The notes below the pieces were generated by a model that was given only the letters and a program-made list of their open reading frames with translations, was not told the origin of the DNA and searched no databases. From Aquatica leii (Eukaryota > Arthropoda > Insecta > Coleoptera > Lampyridae), in contig CM069438.1 of assembly GCA_035610365.1 (NCBI GenBank), positions 47,612,837 through 47,676,836 of the forward strand: 64,000 bases of DNA. Reading direction: 5' to 3'. The position numbers were made by a program, and so were the translations under genes. Of the stretch, positions 11,401 to 22,569 are shown piece by piece; position 1 is the first letter of the stretch; each line of letters begins with the position of its first letter.

Positions 11401-11500
11401 GGCACAAAAGATCTAATTTGGTCGCAGTGCAGAAAGTTATCATAACACTCACTCTACTTCTAATAATAATACCACTTACTTATAATATTACATTTTAATA
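8431..11500 (+). mobile_element. Decayed RNase H-type non-LTR retrotransposon (LINE)
   Basis: A LINE of the I/R1/LOA-like group, judged by the order endonuclease, RT, RNase H. Many frameshifts and stops. Visible parts: apurinic-type endonuclease at about 8520-8800 (LGVDANAHNTAWG, then LSDHCLI); RT at about 9600-10160 (AFDNA, then YADDITIT at about 9880); an RT thumb/connection region at about 10330-10600; RNase H at about 10660-10980 (WFTDRS, SDSQAALKAL, VWVPGHEGIGGN); and the C-terminal region at about 11240-11420. A short TAA-rich stretch at 11460-11480 may be the 3' tail. The 5' end joins the MIS12 duplication flank at about 8430. It is not closely similar to the LINE at 45240-47945. Confidence 0.85.
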
Positions 11501-12562
11501 TCGGCACTTCCATCGCAATGCTTATAATGTATAGTGTACGTACATATTACGTACAGAGACGGATGTACGTAAGGTGTATCACAAATGTACGTACAAAAAA
11601 CGAAGTGTGCTATATAGGACAGTAACCTTTATTTAACGGCATTCGTTACTTATGCTTGCTTGGGTTGTATGGAACTTTTGCTTGTTGATATCGTATTGTC
11701 ACTGGCGTGTTGTTTGAACAAAGCTTTGTCGTACAAAGATGTGCGTAGGCTGTATCAAAATCTTAAATAAGTTTTATTTTTTGGGATTTTGTTACGGTCG
11801 AAACGCAAGCATTGCACCCGTCTAAAGTGCGATCAAACAAGTAGAAAAGAAAGCTCCAGGTCCTGTTTTCATCTGACAACACTTAAGGTAGAATAATCTA
11901 ATAATAAGTATATTTATTGCAACGACAAATACCTAGCAGAACACAGAAAAAATCTACATTGAACAGTTGTTTACATAGCAGTAAGTAAGCTGTTAAAATT
12001 AAATTCGATAATTAATACACAATGTTTGCTAAGATTCCAAAAGTCGTTTATTTGATATTTAACAGGTGTACCACTAAATCTTCGTACTTATATGAGATGA
12101 TCCAGTTTAAATTTAAATCGAATTAAAAGCGCGCAAAATTACGTAAGCACAGTCATGTAGCGAAAAAAAATAACTATAAAAATGCGCAAGATTTATTTTA
12201 AATAGGGGTTGCTAAGGTTTGAAGGTCGAGACAGAAGTATTAAGTACGAACTACCATCATGCTTAATATATGGTCCTTCGAGCCACGGTCCAATGTCGAG
12301 CCGAAAAGATGACGAAGAAATTTAACAGCCTTACAATCTGTTAGAGTAATTACCATTATCACGGTCCATCAATGCTCCGAATCAACAAGAAGAATTTTAA
12401 CAACCTGTTAAAATAATTACCATTACCACGGTCCGCACCTACGTTCTAAAACTACATGAAGTGGTTCCTACAGCGCTTCAAAATTATTACGGTCCACCCA
12501 CGGTCCAAACTTAGAAGAATCGAGCTGAATGTAAACGAAGCAGGGCAGGAAGACGAAGAATT
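11501..12562 (+). other. Non-coding stretch, nothing identified
   Basis: AT-rich and without coding potential. It holds repeats of 'tacgtac' near 11535-11595 and at least five copies of 'acggtcca' or close variants between about 12287 and 12510, in loosely spaced degenerate units. No transposon or gene is recognised. Confidence 0.5.
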
Positions 12563-13839
12563 TTTTTTTGCTAATCTCTGGCTTCAATTCTAAATTATGC
12601 ATAATAATATATTTGTTTTTTCGTACGTTTATAATTTGATATAAAAGTTAGCCTAAGTTAGGACATCCCTACATTTTATAACATTTTTTTGACTTATTAT
12701 GCGTATATTTAGTCCACGTTTGTTTGGGTTGCTTCCGTAACCAGGACCCTTTTATTAAGGTCTTTAATTATAAATTAATTACTTGATTAATTTAAATTAT
12801 GTAATAATCTTGTTTTTACATTCAGTTAGAAGACCTCTTCGCCGGTTCTTCCCTTCCTACTGCTGGTTTCATCGAACAGGCAAAATCTCGGGTAAGATTT
12901 TACGAGTTATACTCGAATAACAATCACATTTAATTTTTATTTACTGTGTCTGTTATTTAGCTTACTGCAGCCTTCCGATATATCGACAGTATGCAGTGTA
13001 TAACTATCTTAATACCACGTGAAAGGGAGGTAATTAACTTGATCACAGCCAGAAGTCGATTTGCCTATCTAACAAATGTTAGTCCCTGACATGATTAACG
13101 TCTAATTAGTACGATTTAATTCTTGCATCCGTGTATCTCTTAAGTTATCGACCCAATAAATACGCAATTAAGCTTAATTCAAGTTTTTTGAAGTAACAAA
13201 CACGTGAGAGTTACCAAACTTGCTCTGTGATAATAAAAGAAAAATTACATCTTGTCGTGAAATAGAAATGCATTTTTACCACAGCGATACTATCACATGC
13301 AAAACTTCGGAATCGGATACTTTAAGATTTTTAAATGTGGATATCATTTGTTAACGTTAACCAGAACGGAAATTAAATCAGAGAAAACTAAAATAGTAGA
13401 CGTATTTTGACAATAATGTTTGCTTTAATATAACAATTTGTAACAGGTTAACAAACGCGATCGCGTTTTTATTACATAGTTTTTACGTTATTACAATTAA
13501 ACTTTTTACTTATACTTTTTGATGTAGGTAACAATTAAAATTTAGAGTTACTCTGTATATTCTAGTTATATTCCTAGGTTATATTCTTATAGGAGCTTAT
13601 AGTTTAAAATTCACGTATAATGTTGATATAATTAACATTATTAATTCTGGAGCACAAATTTGATAAACAGTTGGAAATCAAATACAATAGAAAATTTTGT
13701 TAAAGTACGTTGGTTACAACAAAAATTTAAGATTGGCAACCACAAAATATTTTGTGTTGGCAACATTGGCAACAGTAACAATGGTAACAATTCAAAAAGC
13801 GATAATACGTTAAAAATTGGTTTTTTGATTTTTTTTGCA
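12563..13839 (+). repeat. Segmental duplication unit 2: upstream flank of MIS12
   Basis: Counterpart of 6760-8042. It ends at the MIS12 initiation codon, so it should include the promoter and 5' UTR. The last 100 bp contain tandem 'ggcaac'/'aacaatgg' words. No TATA box or other core-promoter element can be asserted. Confidence 0.8.
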
Positions 13840-14607
13840 ATGGCTGAAGATCAAAGCGATGCTGAATATTCTCTACAATATTTTGGATTTACCCCAGAAT
13901 ATTTTTACCAAGATTGTAAGTTTGTTTTTCACTAATTATATCTAAGTTGAATCTTTCAGTCTGCCAAACCATAATAGAAGAAATGTCTTCTGTAATAAAG
14001 ACATCGCTAAAGGAGGTATCGTCGTTAAGTACTGCTACACCCGCAACTAAAGCGAAACTGCATCAACATGTGCTAGATGTTCACAATCAGTGGTGCGAAC
14101 GTTCACAGGCCGTGTTGCTAGAAGCGGAGGTAGCTGACTCACAGTTTTAATTTCCAATTACGTTACCTTGTTATAGCCTACAATCAAGAAATTTTTTACA
14201 ATACCCAAAAACGTCCTGTTAGAATCCGATGCTTTATTCCAGAAAACTTACACTGAAGCCGAGGTAGAATCATTACAACAAGAAGTTACTAACTTAGAAA
14301 CTGAGTATGCTAAGGTTAGTCTCTAACTTTATATTTGTATAGGTTTACGAGTTTGTTATAGAAATTAAAACAGATTAGTCAGTTAGAAATGCATATAGCC
14401 ACTGCCGAAACTTATGAACCGCTAGTGAAGCAAGTGGATGAAGCAGTTTCATGTTTACAACCGATTGTTGATACAATCAATGAAATTAAGAGTTTGGAAA
14501 AGGTTAGTAGCGTGTTTATGGAGAATCGGAGCCAGTTATTACGTGGTGAGGATGATAGTGATTCCAAGAAAAGCCAATTTGCTCATACGTTTATAGTTGA
14601 AGATTGA
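13840..14607 (+). CDS. MIS12: MIS12 kinetochore complex subunit (4 exons)
   Basis: Mis12 is a subunit of the outer-kinetochore MIS12 complex, which links centromeric CENP-C to the NDC80 complex. Exons 13840-13915, 13960-14129, 14177-14314 and 14362-14607; the three introns (44, 47 and 47 bp) all have GT-AG ends and the joined frame is open for 209 aa, close to the human 205. The diagnostic N-terminal motif is YFGFTPEYF (family: FFGFTPQ). Exon 3 gives FFTIPKNVLLESD followed by a predicted coiled coil (VESLQQEVTNLETEYAKLKQ), matching the family's order of a short IPxNxLLPED-like segment and then the coiled coil. No disabling change is seen. Assignment rests on motif order and length, not on a search. 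Confidence 0.88.
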
Positions 14608-15030
14608 ATGCGTAGTGATTATTAAACGTTTGTATCTATATATCAAATTTTTTTCGCATAATATTTTGTATTATTATATCTAATCCTACATTATGCAGTC
14701 AACAATTTCTCAAGTCAAAGCAACGACTTACAGGTATAAGTAAGCTCAGAATTTCTACTGTGAAGGTTGAAGTTGTTACGAAACGTCATCGTTAAATAAG
14801 CGTAACTTTTGCTCCCTGAGCGTAATGTCGCTATATTTATGCCATCTTTTTGCCTAAACTACAGTTTTTTTTTATACAAAAACTATAAGCCATTTTATCT
14901 AACTACAGTTTTGTCATTTTCGTATTTTTTTAAATTTGATACTCAAATAACGTAAAAATGATGTAAAAAAACGCGATCTGGTGGCTGTGTGGAAAGCGAC
15001 TTTTCAACAAAAAAATTTCCTACTTCAAAG
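14608..15030 (+). repeat. MIS12 3' flank; its distal part is duplicated at 8232-8430
   Basis: Non-coding. 14608-14840 is single-copy in this window and probably includes the 3' UTR. 14845-15030 is the counterpart of 8232-8430. It contains 'aaactacag' and 'aaactataag' words reminiscent of the satellite at the right end of the window; the resemblance is short. Confidence 0.6.
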
Positions 15031-15470
15031 TATTCTGTCTTTGAATGCGCTCCTGGGCAAAAAACTGCCCCATTTCCAATTATAAAAATATGGATTTTAT
15101 CAATTTTGATTTATTGTAGTAACTTGCATTGAAAAACCAGAGTAAAACTAAACCTAAAATTGACTTGTTGCGACGGCGTAAAACTATAGACTCAATTAAG
15201 GTCTCTAACATTGTCCCATCTGAGGAATGTTTTGAGACAACAAAATATTCCTCAAACTAAAAACAAAGACAAATTATTACATACAAATAGTAATGGGAAT
15301 TCTAGTTCTTTTTTTATGAACTAGTTCACCAAGTCTCGTTCAAGAAACTGAACTAGTACATTTAATGTCCGCGGATAACTTCTCTTTATCTTAAAACTGA
15401 AACTTGTTGAAATTAAATGCACGTATGTTTATACTCCGTTGTATTAATCTCGAACACGCGTTAATCACTT
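15031..15470 (+). other. Non-coding stretch between MIS12 and a Gypsy LTR
   Basis: No gene seen. 15305-15360 has imperfect inverted words ('gaactagttc', 'gaactagt'). 15367-15406 begins with tccgcggataact and is similar to 24943-24985, a small dispersed repeat. Confidence 0.45.
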
Positions 15471-15573
15471 TGTAGCAATGCTTTCCCGGCTGCGTCAGTG
15501 AAAAATATAAAACAATTATATCCGCATAAAGGTTCGGCAGTTGTGCTACGGTTGTGTATGTGCGCGAGTTGTA

Positions 15574-16118
15574 TCCCAACAAACACAAGGATGTCCCGGG
15601 GACATGATGTTGCAGATGACTCAAAGTCATCCCATTTTGGTTCTGTGTACGTCCTAGGGACATTCATGGGACGTTCTTTTGTCACAAGTGTGTGCATCCC
15701 TACGATGTCCTTATAGGACATCCTTGCGTATCCGCAACGGGACGTCTCTTTCAGATGGCTGTAGGATATGTATATTATATTTTTATCAAGAAAAGTAGAT
15801 AGATAGATAATAAAAAGTACAGATAAATAAAGTAGTCAGAACACCAACAAAAACAGATACAGAGTGTACCACTTTGATGTACCAAAGAAGCGTACGGGTG
15901 TTGAGTAGGCACCAGAGAACAAGAAGGAAAATGGGCACGCGCACTAAGTTTGCATTTTGTTTTTTCCCGCATAGGACATCCCATCGTACGTTCTTCATTG
16001 ACATCCTGAGGACGTCCTATTAAAGACATCCTATACAGGTCCGTTTTAAAGCCCGGGATGTAAAGACATCATTTGGACATAAAACGAACGTCCCTGGGAC
16101 GTCGTGTGTTTACTGGGA
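15574..16118 (+). mobile_element. Inverted-terminal MITE inside the 5' LTR of G1
   Basis: Left end tcccaacaaacacaaggatg and right end, reverse complemented, tcccagtaaacacacgacgt: about 28 bp of imperfect terminal inverted repeat. TA lies directly outside each end (15572-15573 and 16119-16120), consistent with a 2-bp target duplication. The interior is full of variants of 'ggacgtcc' and 'ggacatcct' near both ends, so the termini can fold back. No transposase. The termini resemble the element at 38481-40036. Confidence 0.75.
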
Positions 16119-16279
16119 TACTAATCGTCGTAGGCTGTAAAGTGTTTCGGTTGCGGCAGCTTGGGTTTTGTTAGGTCCAATTGTCTGTCCTGTCGACACA
16201 AAAACTCATCAATGGCACGGATAACTGTAAATGATGCTGCGCCGATTGAACGCATGCAGGAGCAGCCATAACGGTGAGT

Positions 16280-18855
16280 GGTTTAAGAGACTTAGCAAAT
16301 ATTGATACCGAAGCATAATGCAGTATTGCCGGTCATCGATTGTACAAACATTTCATGGAACAAAAGATTCCTTACCCCATAAATAAAATACAAATCGTTC
16401 TTGCGGATGGGGAACCGAAAAACGCAGTAGCACATTCTTTTACCTGCGATGTTGCAGTAGAAGATCGTTGTGTAAAGACTGTTTGTGGCGATACCTGAGC
16501 ATACGTTCGGTAACACACAGGCGTAGATTTTATTGCCGCAGCAAATAGCATTATTGAGATTGCACGGATGCAATGGTTTTTTGCAGATAACCGTGTACAA
16601 CTATATGATTTCTTGAAGGAACTTCGCTCTCGAGAAGTACACGTCGATGGAGCCACTTTACGTCCAGACGAGGGGATACAATTAGCCGAAGCTGAACAAA
16701 CGTTCAACACGAAAACCAAGATGTATTTATTGAAAATGATGAAGTGACTCCGTACGCCGAACATGAGATGATGACAAACCAATCTCAGTACCAGTGTACG
16801 TTTACAAGTACGCGCATAAAGTACTTAGAACATGTGATTACCGCGACCGGAATCGAACCAAATCCGAATAAAATAAGTGCAATTTTAGAGATGCGTCCGC
16901 CCCGTAATGTCATTCCTCCAAACCTGCCGACTTCGCCGATGTTTCACGTCCTTTGATGAGTGCCTTAACGCGAAAAAATTCTACTTTTGTGTGAGAACGC
17001 GAGCAACAGGACGCTTTCGATACTCTGAAACGGTTGCTAACCTGTGCCCCAATTTTGCGTCAAGCTGACTATAGCCTGCCGTATATTTTGAAGACAGACG
17101 CGAGTTCATATGCTATTGGAGCATGTCTTCTCCAGGGGAAGAGACCGGTAGAATTCGCGAGTAGACTCCTCTCGTCAGTGGAGCGTAACTGCAGTACCAC
17201 GGAGCGTTAGCAGTTGTGTATGGTGTGATAAAATTTCGTGGGTATATTGAGGGTACGCCTGTCATATTGTTAAGTCAGATCACCAACCACTCGAGTGGCT
17301 CATGTCATGTCGGTTAGCTAGGTGGACGTTAACTTTACAAGCATACAAACTTCCAATAGAATACCTACCAGGCAACATAACGTTGTGGCTGATATTTTAT
17401 CTCGACCGCCGTGCACCGAGGCAACAAATGATTTCTGCGGAATATGTCAGGTAACTGTAATGATGCAGCGCACATCATCTGGAGAACTTCAAGAAAAGCA
17501 ATTGGACACTCCAAGCCTACAGCAGATTATCGAGTGTTTCGAATCTCAAAAGCAGACACCACTAATTATTCTCAATGGACGGATCGAAAATATGTTATGA
17601 CGCAGGGCGTTCTCTATAGATACTCACCTGATAGTGAATCCGAAGACGCGCAGTTAGTCATACATAACTCAAGCGTTCAAAGATATCCTCCATTAGTATC
17701 ACGATGCATCGGATGCTGGACATTATGGTGTTATCAAAACCATCACTAAAGTTAGTGCTAGGTAATACTGACCTACACTGAGGCGTGACATAGCCAACCA
17801 TGTTCGAAAACGTTTGGAAACCAAAGATTTAAGCCAAGTAATCTGAAACCGGCAGGACTGCTACAAACCCCATAGCTTGCCTAAAGGTTCGAGACGCTGC
17901 TATAGATCTGTTTAGGCCTTTGTCGAATGGAAAACGTTAGGTACTTGCTGTGGAAGATACCGGCACTAAAGGGATGAAGTTATTCGCTCTGAATCAGGCC
18001 ACCGCCCAGACCTGTGCCCGAGTACTGATGGATGACATATTTCTCCAATATGGGACTCTTAGTCGTATAATTAGTGATAATAGTGTTCAATACATTAGTG
18101 ACGACATGCAAAAGGTTACCTATTGTTTGGGTATAAAACAAAACCCGATTCTTTTTTATCATCCGTCTTTGAATCCAGAAAAACGACGAAACAAGGATTT
18201 GAAGACGTAATTATCAATATTAGTACACAAAGACCACACAAGATGGCCCGTGTCGTTACCCTCTATACCTTTTGCCATAAACAGTGTAAAAAATGTATCC
18301 ACTGGATATACCCCAACGTACGTATCCTTTGCAAGAGAAATGCGTACTCCAATGGACGTGCATCATAACCTTCGCGCTATCATCCACAATGAAAACGTAG
18401 TAATAGAAATAACGCCGTACCTTCGTAAGTTAGCTAGTACTCTCAGTCGTGCCCGTGAGTCAAATGAACTACAAGACGCGTCTAAGCGCTCTTCAGACTT
18501 ACGCCATAAGGTAGTCGTTTCTTATAAACCTGGTGACAAAATTCTCGTGGACGTGCACGCGTTAAGTGCTCTCATAAAGACAGAGTGTTCGTCGACTACG
18601 TACAAAATCGCGAGTGTCAGCAACCCAAATGAGATTATTGGATGTTATCATGTGTACGCGTTTCGACCTTTTGTGGAGGAGGACAACAACGATGAAGTAT
18701 TTGCTCTTATTCGTCCAATCAGAAGTCGAGGACGGCTCAAGATTAATCAAGGAGTTGTCATCAGACAACCAGATGCACAACCAGTGACAGCAGCTCTAGA
18801 CGTAGTCACGACGGTGAAGTCACTCAGTAATGGACGACCTGTCCGCCGGCAATAA
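16280..18855 (+). pseudogene. Gypsy G1 pol remnant (protease, RT, RNase H, integrase)
   Basis: Broken into several frames. 16285-16740 is protease-like, containing VLADGEPK and the GVDFIAAAN-type linker. 16760-16960 is the end of RT (KYLEHVITATGIEPNPNK). 17080-17410 is RNase H (LKTDASSYAIGACLLQG) ending in HNVVADILSRPPC. 17940-18855 is integrase: DNSVQYISDD, then the C-terminal domain open for 201 aa (18250-18855) with GYTPTYVSFAREMRTP. A related but distinct copy lies on the minus strand at 40037-40585. Confidence 0.8.
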
Positions 18856-18977
18856 TCAAAACAGCCATGTAGGGGAATTGTGTCGTACATTAACAATAAA
18901 CTCAACTTCGCTTGATTCGTCGAGGGGTAGTACCACGAACCAAGATTTGGATGTCACCCAGGACGGTAGTTCCATCC

Positions 18978-18989
18978 AAAGGGGGAGGA
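18978..18989 (+). other. Polypurine tract of Gypsy G1
   Basis: Twelve purines, aaagggggagga, immediately before the TG of the 3' LTR; the expected plus-strand primer site. Confidence 0.75.
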
Positions 18990-19165
18990 TGTAGCAACCC
19001 GTTCCCTGGTGCGTCACTGGAGAACATAAAAAAATGATATTCTTCAGGCCACATAAAGATTCGGCAGTCATGCAACAACCAAGTTGCGCTACGGTTGTGA
19101 ACGTACGCGAGTACCTGTTGTTCGTGCGTTGCAACAGATCTTTACCGTTTGACATTTAAATTACT
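18990..19165 (+). repeat. 3' LTR of Gypsy G1
   Basis: Starts TGTAGCAA. Similar to 15471-15573 over its first ~110 bp; beyond that the 5' LTR is split by the MITE. The end is approximate. Confidence 0.65.
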
Positions 19166-19479
19166 TTATATCACTTTGTACTTTAGTTGACAGTGTTTTC
19201 TTAAAATATTGTCTAGAACCTTAATGTTAAAAAAGCAACGTTTATTTTGTGTTTGTAGTTAATTCAATAGATGAATTTATTCTTTCGTGTTTTAATTCTG
19301 TGAAAAAATTACTGATAACGAAATAGCTCTACTATCTCGAGTTCCAACTTATTTAATTAAACATCTTAACATTTCTCCGACTTCGAATAACTGCTATGAT
19401 TTGTTTGAATCGCTTTTATACATTTCCGCTATATTTTGAGAATTTTCTACATCCTTCCCAAATGTTCTAGTTGTTGACA
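19166..19479 (+). other. Non-coding spacer between two Gypsy elements
   Basis: AT-rich, with no coding potential and no clear LTR for the following minus-strand element. Its 3' LTR may be lost or unrecognisable here. Confidence 0.4.
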
Positions 19480-19531
19480 ACGAATGTTTTACTGCCCTCT
19501 TCTTAAGGCTCTTCTGTCTCAGAACAAGAAA

Positions 19532-20268
19532 CTAGATGTGACACCGGTAGAAAGGATTGTGGCGATAGCGACAGCTCTCTTCATTTTGGCAACTTCCTTG
19601 AGCATAAAAGTAGCAGTCAATGGACTTTTCCTGATACGATGTTCTACTTGGACCAACACTCGAATGTCTGTTTCTCGAAAGACGACCTCCAACATATTTC
19701 AAACTGTCTTTCAATTCAGTTGATCTAAGCCACAACCAAGCTTGAGTACTGCCAATTTTTTAATATTGTGGAGCTCCATTACTCTCTTGAGATTCCATAA
19801 TGTTCGCCACAGATTTCCGTATAACGGTTTGGTACGTGAGTATTTCTTGGTGACCAGATAGAAAACGAAGCGTCTGTCATCACGTACTTTTAAAACATTT
19901 CCGACCGCCAGTTCGTCTAGCCGTCCAAACTTCTTTTTAAATACGACTGCAACCCCACTGGACATGTCAAGACCTTTGCTCACGCAATTTGCGATGGCGT
20001 AATCTTTTCGTGTTTGAAGCAGGTTTTGTGCTTTGGTTGTAACTCCGAACCTAGCCTTTCCAGAATTTCCGTATATGCTCATAAACTTATCGAAGTATAT
20101 TCCTTCGACTTGATTTCTGGTTCTGCTGGTTATTACTCTGGTTCGGGCCTGAACTTGCGCAATGTGGTTATCGCCAGCAAACGGGGCTAAACGATCGATG
20201 TGAACCACTTTTGGCTTGCCTTTGGGTGATTTTCGGATGCGATATATGACGTCATTAATACGCTGCAC
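19532..20268 (-). pseudogene. Integrase tail fused to TARG1-like macro domain and CCCH finger (copy A)
   Basis: A 185-aa open stretch (20268-19711) starts in the integrase C-terminal domain (NDVIYRIRKSPKGKPKVVHI, a Gypsy hallmark). It continues without a break into a macro domain like the ADP-ribosyl hydrolase TARG1/OARD1: YAIANCVSKGLDMSSGVAVV, FKKKFG, FYLVTKK and KLGCGLDQL. Lys at about 141 (VTKK) and Asp at about 182 (GCGLD) align with TARG1 Lys84 and Asp125. The next codon, normally Trp, is TGA at 19711-19713. The macro C-terminal helix continues in the same frame after it, with a further stop. The CCCH finger (CYFYAQGSCQNEESCRYRH, Cx7Cx5Cx3H) lies one frame over at about 19620-19535. Likely ancestral role: removal of ADP-ribose from proteins; the partner is unknown. 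Confidence 0.85.
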
Positions 20269-20299
20269 GACAAAACACGTCTTCTTTGGGGATTACAAA

Positions 20300-21259
20300 A
20301 CACACCATGTCGCCAGGTTAAAACCCACCATTTTTTGCCTTGACGTCATATCTGGTCTTCATTCTGTCACTGGCAATTTGTGTGTTTTTTCGGACCATCT
20401 CATGTACTTCATTTAGCTTCTTAGTCAGCTTGCTGACGTATAGTCTTCTCTAGCAACTTCTTTCGGTCTTCGTCCAAATTGGAGGTTGCCTGGCAGTCGT
20501 ATTTCGCGACCGAGCATGACACAGGATAGTGTTTGGCCTGTGCTTTTGTGAACGGATGATCGGTATGCCATTAGGAAAAGGTGGAAGTATTGATCCCAGT
20601 CTTCTTGGTGTTCGGAGACTATTTTAGCTAAGTGTTTTCCTATTGTTTGATTCATCCGCTCAACCATGCCATCAGATTGAGGATGGAGAGGCGTCGTCTT
20701 AGTTTTCTTAATTCCCAACAGTTAGAAAACTTCTTGAAACAGCCCAGCTCAAACAGCACAAAATTGCGGCCTTGGTCGGAGTGTAATTCCAACGAAACTT
20801 CTAACCGACAGAAAAAATCTTTCCTTATACGTCTGCGACTGTAGCTGCTTCTTGGTCGGGTATGGCGAAAGCCTCCATCTATTTCGTGAAATCATTCATT
20901 GCCACCAGAATCAGATTCTCGGAACGGCCCTGCGATGACAATCGCTACTCTTCCTAAAGAACTTTCTACATTGTACTGCTTCATCCGTGCTATCCGCTTT
21001 TTGCTGGACCATTTCCTAATGCGCAGACCGTGCATTTACGGCATCATTTCATGACGTCTTTTTTGCAGTTCACCCAGTAGAATCTTTGTTGAACTTTCCC
21101 CAATGTCTTCTTTATGCCAAAGTGTCCTCCTGAAGTACCATCATGGAGATGCTTCAACACTTCTGACACTCGGTTTTTTGGCACTACCGACTGTAGTCTG
21201 TTTTCCGTGCTTCCAACACTCGCTAGGGGTCGTTTAAGAAGACCGTCTTCTACTATCAA
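20300..21259 (-). pseudogene. Gypsy copy A integrase
   Basis: 21259-21044 encodes the N-terminal zinc-binding domain (HLHDGTSGGHFGIKKTLGKV, then RFYWVNCKKD). The catalytic core between about 21040 and 20720 is shifted. 20718-20425 holds HPQSDGMVERMNQTIG, which contains the Glu of the DDE triad, then AYRSSVHKSTGQT and MLGREIRLPG. The frame breaks near 20420 and resumes at about 20268 in the C-terminal domain. Confidence 0.8.
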
Positions 21260-21409
21260 GGAATCCCACTGTAGCCATTACGTTTTCATGTTTCTGCCCA
21301 AAGCACTCACTTCTTTCCAGGTTGGTCCTCAGCCGTTTTTTTTCTAGTTCAAGAGTAGTCTTATTTCGGGATCGGTTTCTTGTTTGCGATGCAACTGCTC
21401 ATTTTCCTA

Positions 21410-22413
21410 CTAGTCATCAACCATAGCAGTTCTACGGAGGCATTCGACTTTTTCTTCAAATCGCGAGCAATGGCTGTAGTCTGCCGGACATGGTCTTCTG
21501 GACGAGGCATCAGCGTTCGGGTGACTGCTTCCGGCACGGTGTTCTGTGTCATAGTCATACTCTTGCAGTCTTTTGATCCATTTTGGTACTTGTCTTTCCG
21601 GGTTACGGAATGGCAATAGCCATTTTAAAGCGGCGTTGTCCGTCCTCAGCAAAAATAACAAGGTGTCTAACGTATCATCAATTCTTGGTAAAGGGTAGAG
21701 TTCATTTAAAGACTAAGGAACCGCTGCGCAGACACCAATTTTGTTCCGAAGGTCAGTAGGTACAATAGCTAACCAAAAAACGTTTGCACATTTCAAACGG
21801 CGTTTGAGGTGTCCACATTTATTCCACAAGTTGTTATAAATTTTTTTTCATCTGTGTGTTTTATATTTCTTTTATTATATTCATCGTCTTGTATGCATTT
21901 ATTTTTAAGTTAAATTAAAGATAAACCATTACAGTTAATGTACGTTGTTTACAGATAATGTTTTTAGTTAGAATTTATTTCGCATGATCGTCAAATTCCG
22001 AATTTATCCGACGCGCACTTCACGGTTTTTTAGTCGTGAAATGATCTCTAGCTGTTCTTTTTGGACACGTCGTTAAGCTGTTTGTAGTCTACGCACGTTA
22101 ATCCATCTATCTTCTTTACGAGTACCACTGGGGACGTCCATGGGCTATTTGAGTGTCCAATCACACCTTCTTTCTCCATATCCATAATTATTTGTTCTCT
22201 TTTTGCCAAAGCAAGTTGGCATGGATGTTGTCGTATCGTCCGAGCGTCTCCTGTATTACTTTTCTGCTTCACCATGTTACTTCTTCTTTTGGAACTACTC
22301 TCCAGCGCGTACACATCTTGATACTGCTGGATCAACAGTTTAACTTTAGCAAGATGTTTTTGGTTGCGGTTTTGGCAGTTAGAGGTAGAATGTCCAGTAG
22401 ATGTTGTGGGCAC
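21410..22413 (-). pseudogene. Gypsy copy A reverse transcriptase and RNase H remnants
   Basis: 22413-22048 encodes the linker and RT fingers (GVIGHSNSPWTSPVVLVKK, then CVDYKQLNDVSKK). The palm with YxDD is missing; a low-complexity AT-rich stretch (21780-22000) lies where it should be. 21661-21410 encodes the RNase H end (LRTDNAALKWLLPFRNPE, then HRAGSSHPNADASSRRPC), the classic Gypsy connection to integrase. Confidence 0.8.
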
Positions 22414-22569
22414 TTCTTCGGCGACGTATCTTCGTTAGAATTCACGCATCTCATAATTTGAGATATCATTGGCCTGTCACAGTCTTCTTTTTCAACGTTA
22501 TTGGTTCTGAGTTGAAATCGTTACTGGCATCGTGTTTTTCCCTCGTACTAAAGTTTTACTAACGAGTAG

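Larger units (their letters stand above)
15471..19165 (+). mobile_element. Ty3/Gypsy LTR retrotransposon, decayed (element G1)
   Basis: The two ends share 'tgtagcaa', 'gcgtca', 'ggttcggcag/gattcggcag' and 'gctacggttgtg', at 15471-15570 and 18990-19105, which marks them as LTRs starting with TG. A polypurine tract (aaagggggagga, 18978-18989) directly precedes the 3' LTR, fixing plus-strand orientation. The pol order protease, RT, RNase H, integrase is Ty3/Gypsy. The 3' end is uncertain: 'atcacttt' occurs both before the 5' LTR and at about 19169, but the 3' LTR end is not sharply defined. Confidence 0.82.

Noticed and set aside
19640-20110. Macro domain as a host OARD1 gene or retrogene
   Set aside because: It is continuous with integrase in copy A, recurs in two other Gypsy copies, and lies just upstream of the family LTR in copies B and C.
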